A stretch of 41,279 bases of DNA from an uncultured Alphaproteobacteria bacterium. Lineage in GTDB: Bacteria > Pseudomonadota > Alphaproteobacteria > HIMB59 > GCA-002718135. Numbering within the stretch: the stretch's first letter is position 1; every line of letters starts with the position of its first letter. A program made the position numbers and the translations under genes. The notes beneath the pieces are model-generated. The model searched no databases. It saw only the letters and a list, made by a program, of their open reading frames with translations, and had not been told where the DNA came from. Below are positions 25,011 to 32,717 of the stretch, piece by piece. Location of the stretch: positions 1-41,279 of the forward strand of contig CACILT010000008.1 of assembly GCA_902587565.1 (NCBI GenBank), given 5' to 3'.

Positions 25011-25868
25011 TTAATTTAACATTAATGATTTTAAGAAATCTAAGTTTTCAATTAATCGTCTTAATTCTTCTGGATCTAATCCTTTTAAATTTTCTTTAAA
25101 TAAATTTTGATAATCTAATGTATCAATACGATCAGTATATATTTCTTTCAAAGAAATTGTATTTGAATTATCATAATCATAATTTCCAATTAATATTTTT
25201 GATAAAGCAGGAAATATTAATGATGTAGTTGTGTAAGTTGCAAATCCTATGTCTCTGTCTTCGTCTTGTCTTTTATCAATAAAAGTAAAATAAATAGCTA
25301 TTCTTGCTGCACGTGTTAATTCTGCAACGGATAATTCGTCATCTTGTGATACATCTAAAAATGAAAAAGTTTCATTAATACAATTTGCAGGATTGCTATC
25401 ATTATTACATGTTTCAATTAATTGAGAATTCATTAAATTAATAATTTCACCATAAATAATTTGAAAGACACTAGGGATTGATTCACATTTTTCATAAACG
25501 GAATAATCTGATGAATTTAAAAAGGAATAATCTATACCATCCCAATCATCAGGAGCAGTAAACTCAAGTAAATTATCGCCATCTTTTTTTAAAAAATAAT
25601 AATAACTTCCATCTAGTTCACCCCATTTATAAGCTGACCAATCATTTACCTTTGATGTTTTTGATACATTAAATCCAACATATGTCTCGTCAATCCACAT
25701 ACTTGTGTTATTTGATATTATGAATACTTGATATTCTGCATCACAATCATCGCTCCAAATACCTTGCATATCTTTTGGAAAATTATCTTCAAATATTAAT
25801 TCTGCACTGAGATGAAATGGAAAAAATAAAAGAATACTAAAAATGAATTTTACTAAATTATTCTTCAT
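25011..25868 (-). CDS. secreted EF-hand-type protein
   Basis: A 285-residue exported protein with a signal peptide (hydrophobic residues 7-20, cleavage likely after LSA). Two EF-hand-like calcium loops are visible: LDVSQDDELSVAEL (about residue 172) and YDYDNSNTISLKEI (about residue 230), each with acidic residues at positions 1, 3, 5 and a terminal Glu at 12. The mature N-terminal part contains several aromatic residues and four Cys. The function is unknown; calcium binding is inferred. The ATG lies within the 3' end of the lipoprotein gene upstream (11 bases of overlap). Confidence 0.75.
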   Translation of the reverse strand: MKNNLVKFIFSILLFFPFHLSAELIFEDNFPKDMQGIWSDDCDAEYQVFIISNNTSMWIDETYVGFNVSKTSKVNDWSAYKWGELDGSYYYFLKKDGDNLLEFTAPDDWDGIDYSFLNSSDYSVYEKCESIPSVFQIIYGEIINLMNSQLIETCNNDSNPANCINETFSFLDVSQDDELSVAELTRAARIAIYFTFIDKRQDEDRDIGFATYTTTSLIFPALSKILIGNYDYDNSNTISLKEIYTDRIDTLDYQNLFKENLKGLDPEELRRLIENLDFLKSLMLN

Positions 25869-26367
25869 AAGGCATAACTCTTATTACATCTCCGTAAATA
25901 ATTACAACTCTTTGACCATTTGGAATAGCGTCATTATCTCCTTGTACAAAAGCCTTTTCTTGATCATTTTGGCAATTAGAAATATCATTACCGCATTCAT
26001 CAATATTCACTATATATTGGAAGCCATCATGATTACCAATTTTAGCTTGTATTACTGAGCCCATAGCAGCTCCTCCAATAGTTCCATATACTATTGCAAT
26101 ATCTTGGCACTTAGTTCCCAATATTTCTTCTTCTCCACATATTTGAGATGCTAAAAGACCTCCTATCATTGCTCCTGCAGTTGCTCCAATCCAATCACTT
26201 TCACCTTCTATTTTTACTGGAAGAGAGGTTTTAATAGTTCCATATTCAATATTAGTTACTTTTTGTGCATCAGATTTTTTCACCTTATTTGGAGATGTGG
26301 TATTACAAGATATTAGTGCAAAGCTAATAATAATTGGAATTACAAATAATTGTACTATTTTGGTCAT
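25858..26367 (-). CDS. glycine-zipper outer-membrane lipoprotein, SlyB/Rick_17kDa-like
   Basis: A 169-residue lipoprotein. The signal peptide ends in a lipobox (FALISC, Cys21), so the mature protein is lipid-anchored. A glycine-zipper segment follows (GATAGAMIGGLLAS ... GTIGGAAMGSVIQAKIG, residues about 62-110), as in 17-kDa antigen/SlyB envelope proteins, and the tail GQRVVIIYGDVIRVMPYEE resembles the end of those proteins. The two zipper halves are separated by a Cys-containing loop. It overlaps the EF-hand gene by 11 bases; the two probably form an envelope operon. Confidence 0.8.
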   Translation of the reverse strand: MTKIVQLFVIPIIISFALISCNTTSPNKVKKSDAQKVTNIEYGTIKTSLPVKIEGESDWIGATAGAMIGGLLASQICGEEEILGTKCQDIAIVYGTIGGAAMGSVIQAKIGNHDGFQYIVNIDECGNDISNCQNDQEKAFVQGDNDAIPNGQRVVIIYGDVIRVMPYEE

Positions 26368-26460
26368 TAATTTATAACTTATTATAGTTAAAAATTGTCT
26401 AAAATAAGCAATTAATTTTAATAAATCATATAAATTTTCTAATAACTTACTATTTAAATA

Positions 26461-27942
26461 TTGATGAAAAGTGTATTTTTAATTCTTGGAAATCAATTAT
26501 TCCCACATAAACACCTAAGGAAATATAAAGACTCAACTATTTTTATGTGTGAAAGTTTTGATCTTTGTACTTTTCAAAAACATCATAAATTAAAAATCAT
26601 TTTTTTTCTGTCCTCAATGAGATCTTATGCTGATGAACTAAAAAAAAATAAATTTAAAGTAAATTATATTGATTTAAAAAAGGATTTTAAAATATCCTAC
26701 GAAAAAAAATTAGAAAATTTTATAAAAAAAAATAAATTTGAAGAATTAATTTCTTTTGAAATTGAAGATAAATTTTTTGAAAAAAAAATAAGCACCTTAT
26801 GTAAAAAAAATAAGATTAAATTAACTTTTATACAATCACCCATGTTTTTAAATTCAAGAGATGAATTTAAAAATTATTTAAGTAAAACAAAAAAACCTTT
26901 TATGGCAAATTTTTATAAAATTGCTCGTGCAAAAATAGACATTTTGATGGAAAATAATAAGCCCAAAGGCGGAAAATGGAGTTTTGATGAAGATAACAGA
27001 AAAAAACTCCCTAAAGATATTAAAATACCAGAAATGATTACTGCAAAAGAAACAAAACATACAAAAGCTTTAAAAGAACAAATAAATAAAATTTTTAAAA
27101 ATCACCCAGGACAAGTTGATAATTTTTGGCTACCTACAACTTATGATGATGCAGTCAAATGGTTAGATCATTTTATTATTAAAAAATTTAATTTATTTGG
27201 TGATTACGAAGATGCAGTTGATACTAATAATAACTTTTTATTTCATAGTGTTCTAAGCCCCATGATTAATTTAGGTTTATTAACACCAGATCTAATAATC
27301 GAGAGGATAAGAAAGGTTGAAAATAAAATTAAAATTAATTCTTATGAAGGTTATATTAGGCAAATTATTGGATGGAGAGAATTCATTAGAGGAATTTACC
27401 AAAATTATGATCAACAATTAGAAGAAAATAATTTCTTTCAACATAAAAATTCTCTTACTAAAAAATGGTATGACGGTACAACTGGATTAGATCCTTTAGA
27501 CCATTCAATTAAAAATGCTCAAAAATATGGGTACACTCATCATATTGAGAGACTTATGGTTTTATGTAACATTATGAACTTATGTGAAATTAAACCTAAT
27601 GAAGTTTATAATTGGTTTATGGAAATGTTTGTAGATAGTTCTGATTGGGTAATGGCACCTAATGTTTATGGTATGGGATTGTTTAGTGATGGAGGTATAT
27701 TTAGTACCAAACCTTATATTTGTGGTTCAAGTTATTTTATGAAAATGATGAATTTTAAAAAAGGTAATTGGAATTATATTATGGACGGATTGTATTGGCG
27801 TTTTATTAATAAAAATAGAAAATTTTTTCAATCCAATCCTCGTTTAAATATGATGGTTAATATCTATGATAAAATGAATACAGAGAGGAAAAATCATATA
27901 ATAAAAAAAGCAAATCAATTTATTCGTGATAATACCAATTAA
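26461..27942 (+). CDS. cryptochrome/photolyase family protein, PhrB-type without visible Fe-S cysteines
   Basis: A 493-residue flavoprotein of the prokaryotic (6-4) photolyase-like group, using light and FAD to repair UV lesions. The N-terminal domain fits (SVFLILGNQLFP, HHKLKIIFFLSSMRSYADEL). The FAD-domain blocks are IRQIIGWREFIRGIYQ (about residue 299), YGYTHHIERLMVL (about 357), NVYGMGLFSDGGIFSTKPYI (about 401), and LYWRFI near 445. Where FeS-containing members have a YC..C...ACP block, this protein has MMNFKKGNWNYIMDGLYW and no Cys after residue 421. It may lack the 4Fe-4S cluster. It is followed directly by a Nudix gene whose ATG overlaps its TAA. Confidence 0.88.
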   Translation: MMKSVFLILGNQLFPHKHLRKYKDSTIFMCESFDLCTFQKHHKLKIIFFLSSMRSYADELKKNKFKVNYIDLKKDFKISYEKKLENFIKKNKFEELISFEIEDKFFEKKISTLCKKNKIKLTFIQSPMFLNSRDEFKNYLSKTKKPFMANFYKIARAKIDILMENNKPKGGKWSFDEDNRKKLPKDIKIPEMITAKETKHTKALKEQINKIFKNHPGQVDNFWLPTTYDDAVKWLDHFIIKKFNLFGDYEDAVDTNNNFLFHSVLSPMINLGLLTPDLIIERIRKVENKIKINSYEGYIRQIIGWREFIRGIYQNYDQQLEENNFFQHKNSLTKKWYDGTTGLDPLDHSIKNAQKYGYTHHIERLMVLCNIMNLCEIKPNEVYNWFMEMFVDSSDWVMAPNVYGMGLFSDGGIFSTKPYICGSSYFMKMMNFKKGNWNYIMDGLYWRFINKNRKFFQSNPRLNMMVNIYDKMNTERKNHIIKKANQFIRDNTN

Positions 27943-28319
27943 TGGATAAATTCGATGTTGTTGCAGCAATAATAATAAAAGATGATAAATATTTTATTGC
28001 GCAAAGAAATAGAAATAAACATATGGGATTAAGATGGGAATTTCCAGGTGGAAAAGTGGAAAAAGGGGAATCTTTTGAAATTGCACTTAAAAGAGAAATA
28101 GAAGAAGAACTTAATATAGAAATAAATATTAAAAATAAATTAGGTGAAGAAAATTATCAAGATGACAAAATAAATGTGAAATTACATTACTTTATATGCT
28201 CTCATGCTAATGGTGAAATTACTTTGAGTGAACACGAAGACTCGGCTTGGGTTACAAAAAATGAATTTAAAAATTATAATTTTGCTGAAGGAGATAGTGA
28301 TATTATAAACTTATTATAA
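27942..28319 (+). CDS. Nudix hydrolase, MutT-like
   Basis: A 125-residue Nudix enzyme, probably hydrolysing oxidised nucleotides such as 8-oxo-dGTP. The Nudix box is complete: GGKVEKGESFEIALKREIEE followed by ELNI, matching GX5EX7REUXEEXGU with the final Gly replaced by Asn. The N-terminal VVAAIIIKDDKYFIAQRNRN and the EFPGGK block fit MutT. Overlap of one base (TAATG) with the photolyase gene suggests a small DNA-repair operon protecting against UV and oxidative damage. Confidence 0.9.
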   Translation: MDKFDVVAAIIIKDDKYFIAQRNRNKHMGLRWEFPGGKVEKGESFEIALKREIEEELNIEINIKNKLGEENYQDDKINVKLHYFICSHANGEITLSEHEDSAWVTKNEFKNYNFAEGDSDIINLL

Positions 28320-28413
28320 ATCTAATTTTTAAATTCTTAAAACCCTTAATTTTCAGCTTTTTTTTCAAAAATTTTATTTTCTTTTATTTTAATGATAAAG
28401 ACCAACATCATTT

Positions 28414-29121
28414 ATGAAAGTTGATAAAGATCAAATATCAGCATGGGGTGTTCATGCCTTCACTGGTTCTGGAGCAATACTTGGGTTTCTTGCTTTAATA
28501 TCAATATTAAATAATGATCAAGTTGGTAGTTTTTTATGGCTTGGAATGGCATTACTAGTAGATGGAGTTGATGGGACATTAGCTAGAAAGGTTGGAGTTG
28601 AAGAAAAAGCACCAAATCTAGATGGGATTATTTTAGATTCTATTATTGATTATCTAAATTACGTTATTAACCCAGCTTTAATGATTTACTGGTTTCAGAT
28701 GGTACCATCAGGTTTTGAAATGATTATGCCTGCTCTTATATTTGGAGTTTCTTTATACACTTTTATCAACGTTAATATGAAAACGGATGATTATTATTTC
28801 CAAGGCTTTCCTGCAGTCTGGAATGTTGTGGTTTTATATTTCTTTATATTAAATACGAATGAATGGATAAACCTAATTGTGATAATTGTTCTATCAGTAT
28901 TGACATTCGTTCCATGGAAGTTTGTTCATCCACTAAGAGTAAAATCATTTAGAAATTTAACGATTTTTTTTACTGTTGTTTGGGCAGCAACAACACTTCG
29001 ATTAGTAACAAAATCAGAAATAAACTTAATTATAAATGATACAATTGTTCTTTTAATATGGTTAATTTGTACGGGCTATTTTATTTATATTTGTTTTCTT
29101 AGATCGATAAAAGACTATTAA
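28414..29121 (+). CDS. pcs: phosphatidylcholine synthase
   Basis: Condenses CDP-diacylglycerol with choline to phosphatidylcholine in the inner membrane. The 235-residue protein has about eight helices and the CDP-alcohol phosphatidyltransferase motif in its PCS form: VDGVDGTLARKV (DG..AR, about residues 50-58), followed by the PNLDGIILDSIIDYLN block with the spaced Asp residues. The VHAFTGSGAILGFLAL N-terminus also fits bacterial PCS. An inverted repeat AATGAT...ATCATT lies just before the start. It ends 105 bases before the riboswitch region, with no clear terminator between. Confidence 0.92.
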   Translation: MKVDKDQISAWGVHAFTGSGAILGFLALISILNNDQVGSFLWLGMALLVDGVDGTLARKVGVEEKAPNLDGIILDSIIDYLNYVINPALMIYWFQMVPSGFEMIMPALIFGVSLYTFINVNMKTDDYYFQGFPAVWNVVVLYFFILNTNEWINLIVIIVLSVLTFVPWKFVHPLRVKSFRNLTIFFTVVWAATTLRLVTKSEINLIINDTIVLLIWLICTGYFIYICFLRSIKDY

Positions 29122-29149
29122 AACCGTAAGTAATTCAATATTATTTTGT

Positions 29150-29168
29150 ATATGCAAAAAATGCATAT
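29150..29168. promoter_or_regulatory. palindrome upstream of glutamine riboswitches
   Basis: ATATGCA (29150-29156) and TGCATAT (29162-29168) are perfect 7-base arms separated by AAAAA. There is no U-run, so it is a poor terminator. The position, 58 bases upstream of the first aptamer, suits a transcription-factor operator of the ATP-grasp operon; the regulator is unknown and this is inference. Confidence 0.35.
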
Positions 29169-29223
29169 CAAATAAGTATGAAATTCATTTTTAAAAATAA
29201 ATAAATTTTATTAATAAAATTTC

Positions 29224-29277
29224 ATCGTTCATTTTGAATAATTCAAAACGGAAGTAAACGAAAGTTGAAGGAACGCA
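29224..29277 (+). ncRNA. glutamine riboswitch aptamer 1 (glnA RNA motif)
   Basis: P1 is formed by CGTTC (29226-29230) and GAACG (29271-29275). P2 is TTTTGA (29232-29237) with TCAAAA (29243-29248). The conserved CGGAAGTA (29249-29256) follows, then P3 AAC-GAAA-GTT with a GNRA-type loop, then the conserved GAAGGAACGC. These invariant blocks and their order match the glnA glutamine-binding aptamer known from cyanobacteria and marine metagenomes. It is the first of two tandem copies 67 bases apart. Confidence 0.9.
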
Positions 29278-29290
29278 TGCAAGTTATTAA

Positions 29291-29343
29291 ATCGTTCAAT
29301 CTGTATTAACAGATCGGAAGTAGGCTAAAGCTGAAGGAACGCG
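29291..29343 (+). ncRNA. glutamine riboswitch aptamer 2 (glnA RNA motif)
   Basis: P1 is CGTTC (29293-29297) with GAACG (29337-29341). P2 is ATCTGT (29299-29304) with ACAGAT (29309-29314), loop ATTA. CGGAAGTAGGC (29315-29325), a short P3 (GC-TAAA-GC), and GAAGGAACGCGG follow. The sequences of P2 and P3 differ from copy 1 while pairing is kept, which is covariation support within the window. Two aptamers in series may sharpen the response to glutamine. Confidence 0.92.
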
Positions 29344-29360
29344 GATCTTATTATTAATTT

Positions 29361-29412
29361 CCATAGCTAAGCATGAATTATAACGGATAAGAAAGGTTTG
29401 TTATAACTATGG
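29361..29412 (+). promoter_or_regulatory. hairpin masking a leader start codon (putative riboswitch expression platform)
   Basis: The contiguous 3' strand GTTATAACTATGG (29400-29412) can pair with TTATAAC (29378-29384) and CCATAG (29361-29366), with an 11-base bulge on the 5' side. It includes the ATG at 29409-29411 of the leader ORF. The loop 29385-29399 holds AAAGG. TCTTATT (29346-29352) just after aptamer 2 could pair instead with GATAAGA in the loop, a possible switch. Folding was done by eye. Confidence 0.55.
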
Positions 29413-29471
29413 TTAAAAAGTTAGATAATAAAAAGATAATCTATTCAAATCTCAAGAGGTTTACTCCCTGA
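29409..29471 (+). CDS. 20-codon leader ORF coupled to the ATP-grasp gene
   Basis: It starts at the ATG within the hairpin, reads MVKKLDNKKI then IYSNLKRFTP, and ends at TGA (29469-29471), which overlaps the ATG of the ATP-grasp gene (TGATG). The SD of the main gene (AAGAGG, 29454-29459) lies inside this ORF, so translation of the leader would open it and reinitiate. A short ORF after glnA-type RNAs recalls the cyanobacterial Downstream-peptide RNAs, although I cannot show homology. Lys makes up a quarter of the residues. Confidence 0.45.
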   Translation: MVKKLDNKKIIYSNLKRFTP

Positions 29472-30877
29472 TGTTTAATGAAATGTATCAATCTGAATCA
29501 GTTATAAGAAATCATTATAACAATATTAATGATTGGTTAGATCAAATGACTTCAAAAGTTATTCTTGAAAAGAATGCTGAAGCTGAAACTCATTTTAGAA
29601 ATATTGGAATTACATTTTCTACAAATAACGAAACGGCAAGAGAAAGAATTATTCCGTTTGATTTAATTCCAAGGATATTTACCTATACTGAATGGTTAAG
29701 ATTAGAAAGAGGAGTAATCCAAAGAGCTAAAGCACTTAATGCATTTCTTGCCGATATTTATAATCAAGGTGAAATAATAAAAGCTAATATAATTCCTAAA
29801 GAAATTATTTACAAAAAAAAATCTTTTGAACCTTCAATGTTTGGTTTTTCTCCTCCCAGAGATATCTATAGTCCTATAATTGGTATTGATTTAGTAAGAA
29901 CAGGTCCCAATGATTATTTTGTTTTAGAAGATAATTGTCGAACACCAAGTGGTGTTTCTTACATGCTAGAAAATAGAGAAATAATGATGCGAATGTTTCC
30001 TGATTTATTTCACAACAACAGAGTAACACCAATAGATGACTACCCAACAAGACTTTTGCAAACCTTGATGAGTTTAGCTCCTATTAAATGTGAAAATCCA
30101 GAACCAGTATGTGTGTTACTTACACCTGGGCCTTTAAATAGCGCTTATTACGAACATAGTTTTTTATCAGATCAAATGGGTATTGAAATGGTTGAATCAA
30201 CTGATTTATTTGTTGAAGGAAAATATCTTTATATGAAAACAGTTGATGGTCCAAAAAGAGTAGATGTTGTTTACAGAAGAATAGATGACGATTTTTTAGA
30301 TCCTCTATGTTTTAATCCTCAATCTGTAATTGGTATTCCAGGAATTATGGATGTTTATAGAACAGGTGGTGTCAATATCTGTTCAGCTCCTGGAGCAGGC
30401 ATAGCTGATGATAAAGCAATTTATATTTATGTACCTGAGATGATTAAATTTTATTTAGGCGAACAACCAATCTTAGATAATGTTGAAACATGGAATTGCG
30501 AAAAGGAGCAAGAATTAAAATATGTTTTAGATAATATAAATGAACTTGTCGTAAAAGAGGTTGATGGATCTGGAGGTTATGGGATGTTAATAGGTCCAAA
30601 ATCTTCTAAATCCTCTATAGATGAATTTAAAACAAAACTCTCAACAAATCCAAAAGGATATATAGCTCAACCTTTACTTGATCTTTCATTTTCACCAACA
30701 CTAATCAAAAATCAAGTTGAAGGAAGAAGGGTAGATTTACGTCCATTTTGTTTAATTGGAGAGCAAGCTCAATTAAGTTCTGGTGGCTTAACTAGAGTTG
30801 CAATGAATGAAGGTTCGTTTGTTGTAAATTCTAGCCAAGGAGGCGGTGTGAAAGATACATGGGTTTTGGCTGAATGA
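29471..30877 (+). CDS. circularly permuted type 2 ATP-grasp protein
   Basis: A probable ATP-dependent carboxylate-amine ligase (DUF404/DUF407 family), 468 residues, cytoplasmic. Family blocks in order: FNEMYQSESVIRNHY at the start, RIIPFDLIPRIFTYTEW near 60, the strong YFVLEDNCRTPSGVSYMLEN near 152, MDVYRTGGVNICSAPGAGIADDK near 297 and VVKEVDGSGGYGMLIGP near 362 (the permuted nucleotide-binding loop), then RPFCLIGEQAQLSSGGLTRVA near 423. The product is unknown; in many bacteria it is cotranscribed with alpha-E and transglutaminase-like partners, as here. It is preceded by two glutamine aptamers and a coupled leader ORF, which suggests induction when glutamine is low. The alpha-E gene follows after 9 bases. 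Confidence 0.92.
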   Translation: MFNEMYQSESVIRNHYNNINDWLDQMTSKVILEKNAEAETHFRNIGITFSTNNETARERIIPFDLIPRIFTYTEWLRLERGVIQRAKALNAFLADIYNQGEIIKANIIPKEIIYKKKSFEPSMFGFSPPRDIYSPIIGIDLVRTGPNDYFVLEDNCRTPSGVSYMLENREIMMRMFPDLFHNNRVTPIDDYPTRLLQTLMSLAPIKCENPEPVCVLLTPGPLNSAYYEHSFLSDQMGIEMVESTDLFVEGKYLYMKTVDGPKRVDVVYRRIDDDFLDPLCFNPQSVIGIPGIMDVYRTGGVNICSAPGAGIADDKAIYIYVPEMIKFYLGEQPILDNVETWNCEKEQELKYVLDNINELVVKEVDGSGGYGMLIGPKSSKSSIDEFKTKLSTNPKGYIAQPLLDLSFSPTLIKNQVEGRRVDLRPFCLIGEQAQLSSGGLTRVAMNEGSFVVNSSQGGGVKDTWVLAE

Positions 30878-30886
30878 GGAATAAAA

Positions 30887-31822
30887 ATGTTAAGTAGAAC
30901 TGCTGAATATCTATATTGGATCAGTCGTTATATGGAAAGAGCTGAAACTACAGCCAGGCTTTTGGATGTTGGTTATAGAATGTCTCTTTTTCCAAATCCA
31001 AGTGGTTATAATAATGAATGGGAATCAGTTTTATCAGCTGCTGGTGCAATTGAGGGATATAAAAATAAATATGATACAATTGAACAGAAAAATGTGGAAG
31101 ATTATTTATTTTTTGATGAAAGTAATCCTTCATCTGTTTACAATTGTATTCTTAATGCACGAAATAACGCATTAGTAGTTAGAACTTCCTTCACCCCTGA
31201 GTCTTGGTTAGCAATTAATAAAACTTATCAAGAGATACTAAACTTAAAAGAAAAAAAATTTACAAAATCTGATTTACCTGATCTGACTGAGTGGACAATA
31301 GAACAAGTAAACTTATTTAGAGGATCATTAAGTTCTTTGCTTAGAAATGATGGTTATAATTTTCTTTTCCTTGGTTTATTTATTGAGAGGGCTGATAATT
31401 CTGCTAGATTATTAGATGTAAAGTATTTTGTTTTATTACCCAAGCCTCAATATGTAGGTGGTAATATCGATAATATGCAATGGAGTATATTGCTTCGCTC
31501 CTTATCTTCTTTTAGAGCTTTTAGATGGGCATACGATGGTAATATTACCGCAACTAAAATTGCTGACTTTTTAGTTTTAAATAATAATTGTCCTAGATCT
31601 TTAAGTTTTTGTATTCAGAATATTGTTAAACATTTAACTAACCTAACATGCAGTCCAGAAAAAGTTAGAAGAATTTATAATAATTTAAAAGATCTAAATA
31701 CTAAAATTCAAGAAGAAAAAATAGAAACTATTGTTGAATATGGACTTCATCAATTTGTAACACAATTTATTAGAAAAATATCTAGTGTTGATAACGAAAT
31801 ACATAAGGAGTTTTTTAATTAA
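30887..31822 (+). CDS. alpha-E domain-containing protein (DUF403)
   Basis: A 311-residue all-helical protein of the alpha-E family, found almost always beside permuted ATP-grasp proteins. The N-terminal signature is LSRTAEYLYWISRYMERAE, continuing TARLLDVGYRM; the internal repeat FLGLFIERADNSARLLDVKYF near residue 160 mirrors it, as expected for the family, and LPRSLSFC-type NCPRSLSFCIQNIV near 233 closes it. No catalytic residues are known. An SD (GAGGAAT) lies just before the ATG. The function is inferred to be support or substrate delivery for the ligase. Confidence 0.93.
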   Translation: MLSRTAEYLYWISRYMERAETTARLLDVGYRMSLFPNPSGYNNEWESVLSAAGAIEGYKNKYDTIEQKNVEDYLFFDESNPSSVYNCILNARNNALVVRTSFTPESWLAINKTYQEILNLKEKKFTKSDLPDLTEWTIEQVNLFRGSLSSLLRNDGYNFLFLGLFIERADNSARLLDVKYFVLLPKPQYVGGNIDNMQWSILLRSLSSFRAFRWAYDGNITATKIADFLVLNNNCPRSLSFCIQNIVKHLTNLTCSPEKVRRIYNNLKDLNTKIQEEKIETIVEYGLHQFVTQFIRKISSVDNEIHKEFFN

Positions 31823-31823
31823 T

Positions 31824-32663
31824 ATGAAACTAATAATCGAACACACAACTAAGTATGAATATAAAAATCCAGTTGCGGGATTAATTCAAACCACTAAACT
31901 GCATCCTTCAGAATATAATGGTCTTAAAATTCTAGAGTGGAATGTCCATAATGACTCAGCCAAAAAATCAAAAATTTATCAGGATGGTGAGGCTAATAAT
32001 ATTCAAAGTTTTACAAATACAAACAAGGTGAAAAAAATACAATTTACAGTTCTTGGAAAAGTTGAAACATTTGATACAAAAGGAATTTACCAAAGTGCTT
32101 CTGATAAAATAGATCCATTAGTTTACTTAAGAGAATCAAATTTAACAAAAGCAAATGCGGATATAAAAAATTTAGCTATTGAAGCTAAGAATGGTTTTAA
32201 TGAAAATGAAAATCTAGAAACATCTCATAATCTGATGAATCTAGTAGCTGAAACAATTGAATACAAACCTTTAACGACAAATAATCAAACAACAGCAATT
32301 GAAGCATTTAAACAGAAAAAAGGAGTCTGCCAGGACCAAGCGCATATTATGATTTCAGCTGCAAAAACATTGGGAATTCCAGCCAGATACGTAAATGGCT
32401 ATATGCACAATAATTCCCATTCTTCAGAGTTTCAATCTACACATGCTTGGGCTGAATTTTATATAAATGATTTAGGTTGGGTAGGATTTGATCCAACAAA
32501 TAAATGCAGTCCTGATGAAAGATACGTACGTGTTTCATGTGGACTTGATGCTAGTTACGCATCACCTATTAAAGGTGTTTTTTATGGAAATACCAATAAT
32601 GATGCTGTGATAGAAAACTTAGATATTCATGTACAAACATTAGAAAATAACATTCAACAATAA
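31824..32663 (+). CDS. transglutaminase-like cysteine protease-fold protein
   Basis: A 279-residue protein with an N-terminal bacterial transglutaminase domain (MKLIIEHTTKYEYKNPVAG, ending near residue 85) and a papain-like core. The catalytic Cys is in KKGVCQDQAHIM (about residue 168), His in STHAWAEFYI (about 203) and Asp in GWVGFDPTN (about 218). I chose the ATG at 31824 rather than 31785 because the family starts with this strand and AAGGAG (31805-31810) precedes it; the upstream ATG would overlap the alpha-E gene by 38 bases. The enzyme may cleave or transfer gamma-glutamyl or isopeptide bonds; with the ligase it suggests making and reclaiming an amide-linked product. Confidence 0.9.
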   Translation: MKLIIEHTTKYEYKNPVAGLIQTTKLHPSEYNGLKILEWNVHNDSAKKSKIYQDGEANNIQSFTNTNKVKKIQFTVLGKVETFDTKGIYQSASDKIDPLVYLRESNLTKANADIKNLAIEAKNGFNENENLETSHNLMNLVAETIEYKPLTTNNQTTAIEAFKQKKGVCQDQAHIMISAAKTLGIPARYVNGYMHNNSHSSEFQSTHAWAEFYINDLGWVGFDPTNKCSPDERYVRVSCGLDASYASPIKGVFYGNTNNDAVIENLDIHVQTLENNIQQ

Positions 32664-32717
32664 TTTGTTTGAAATATTTTCTTAACTTACTAGAATTATT
32701 TAAAAAAAGGATAAAAT

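Noticed and set aside
29409-29471. Reading the leader ORF as an attenuator peptide rich in a regulated amino acid
   Set aside because: It has no glutamine codons and no following U-run terminator; the overlap with the main start better fits coupling.
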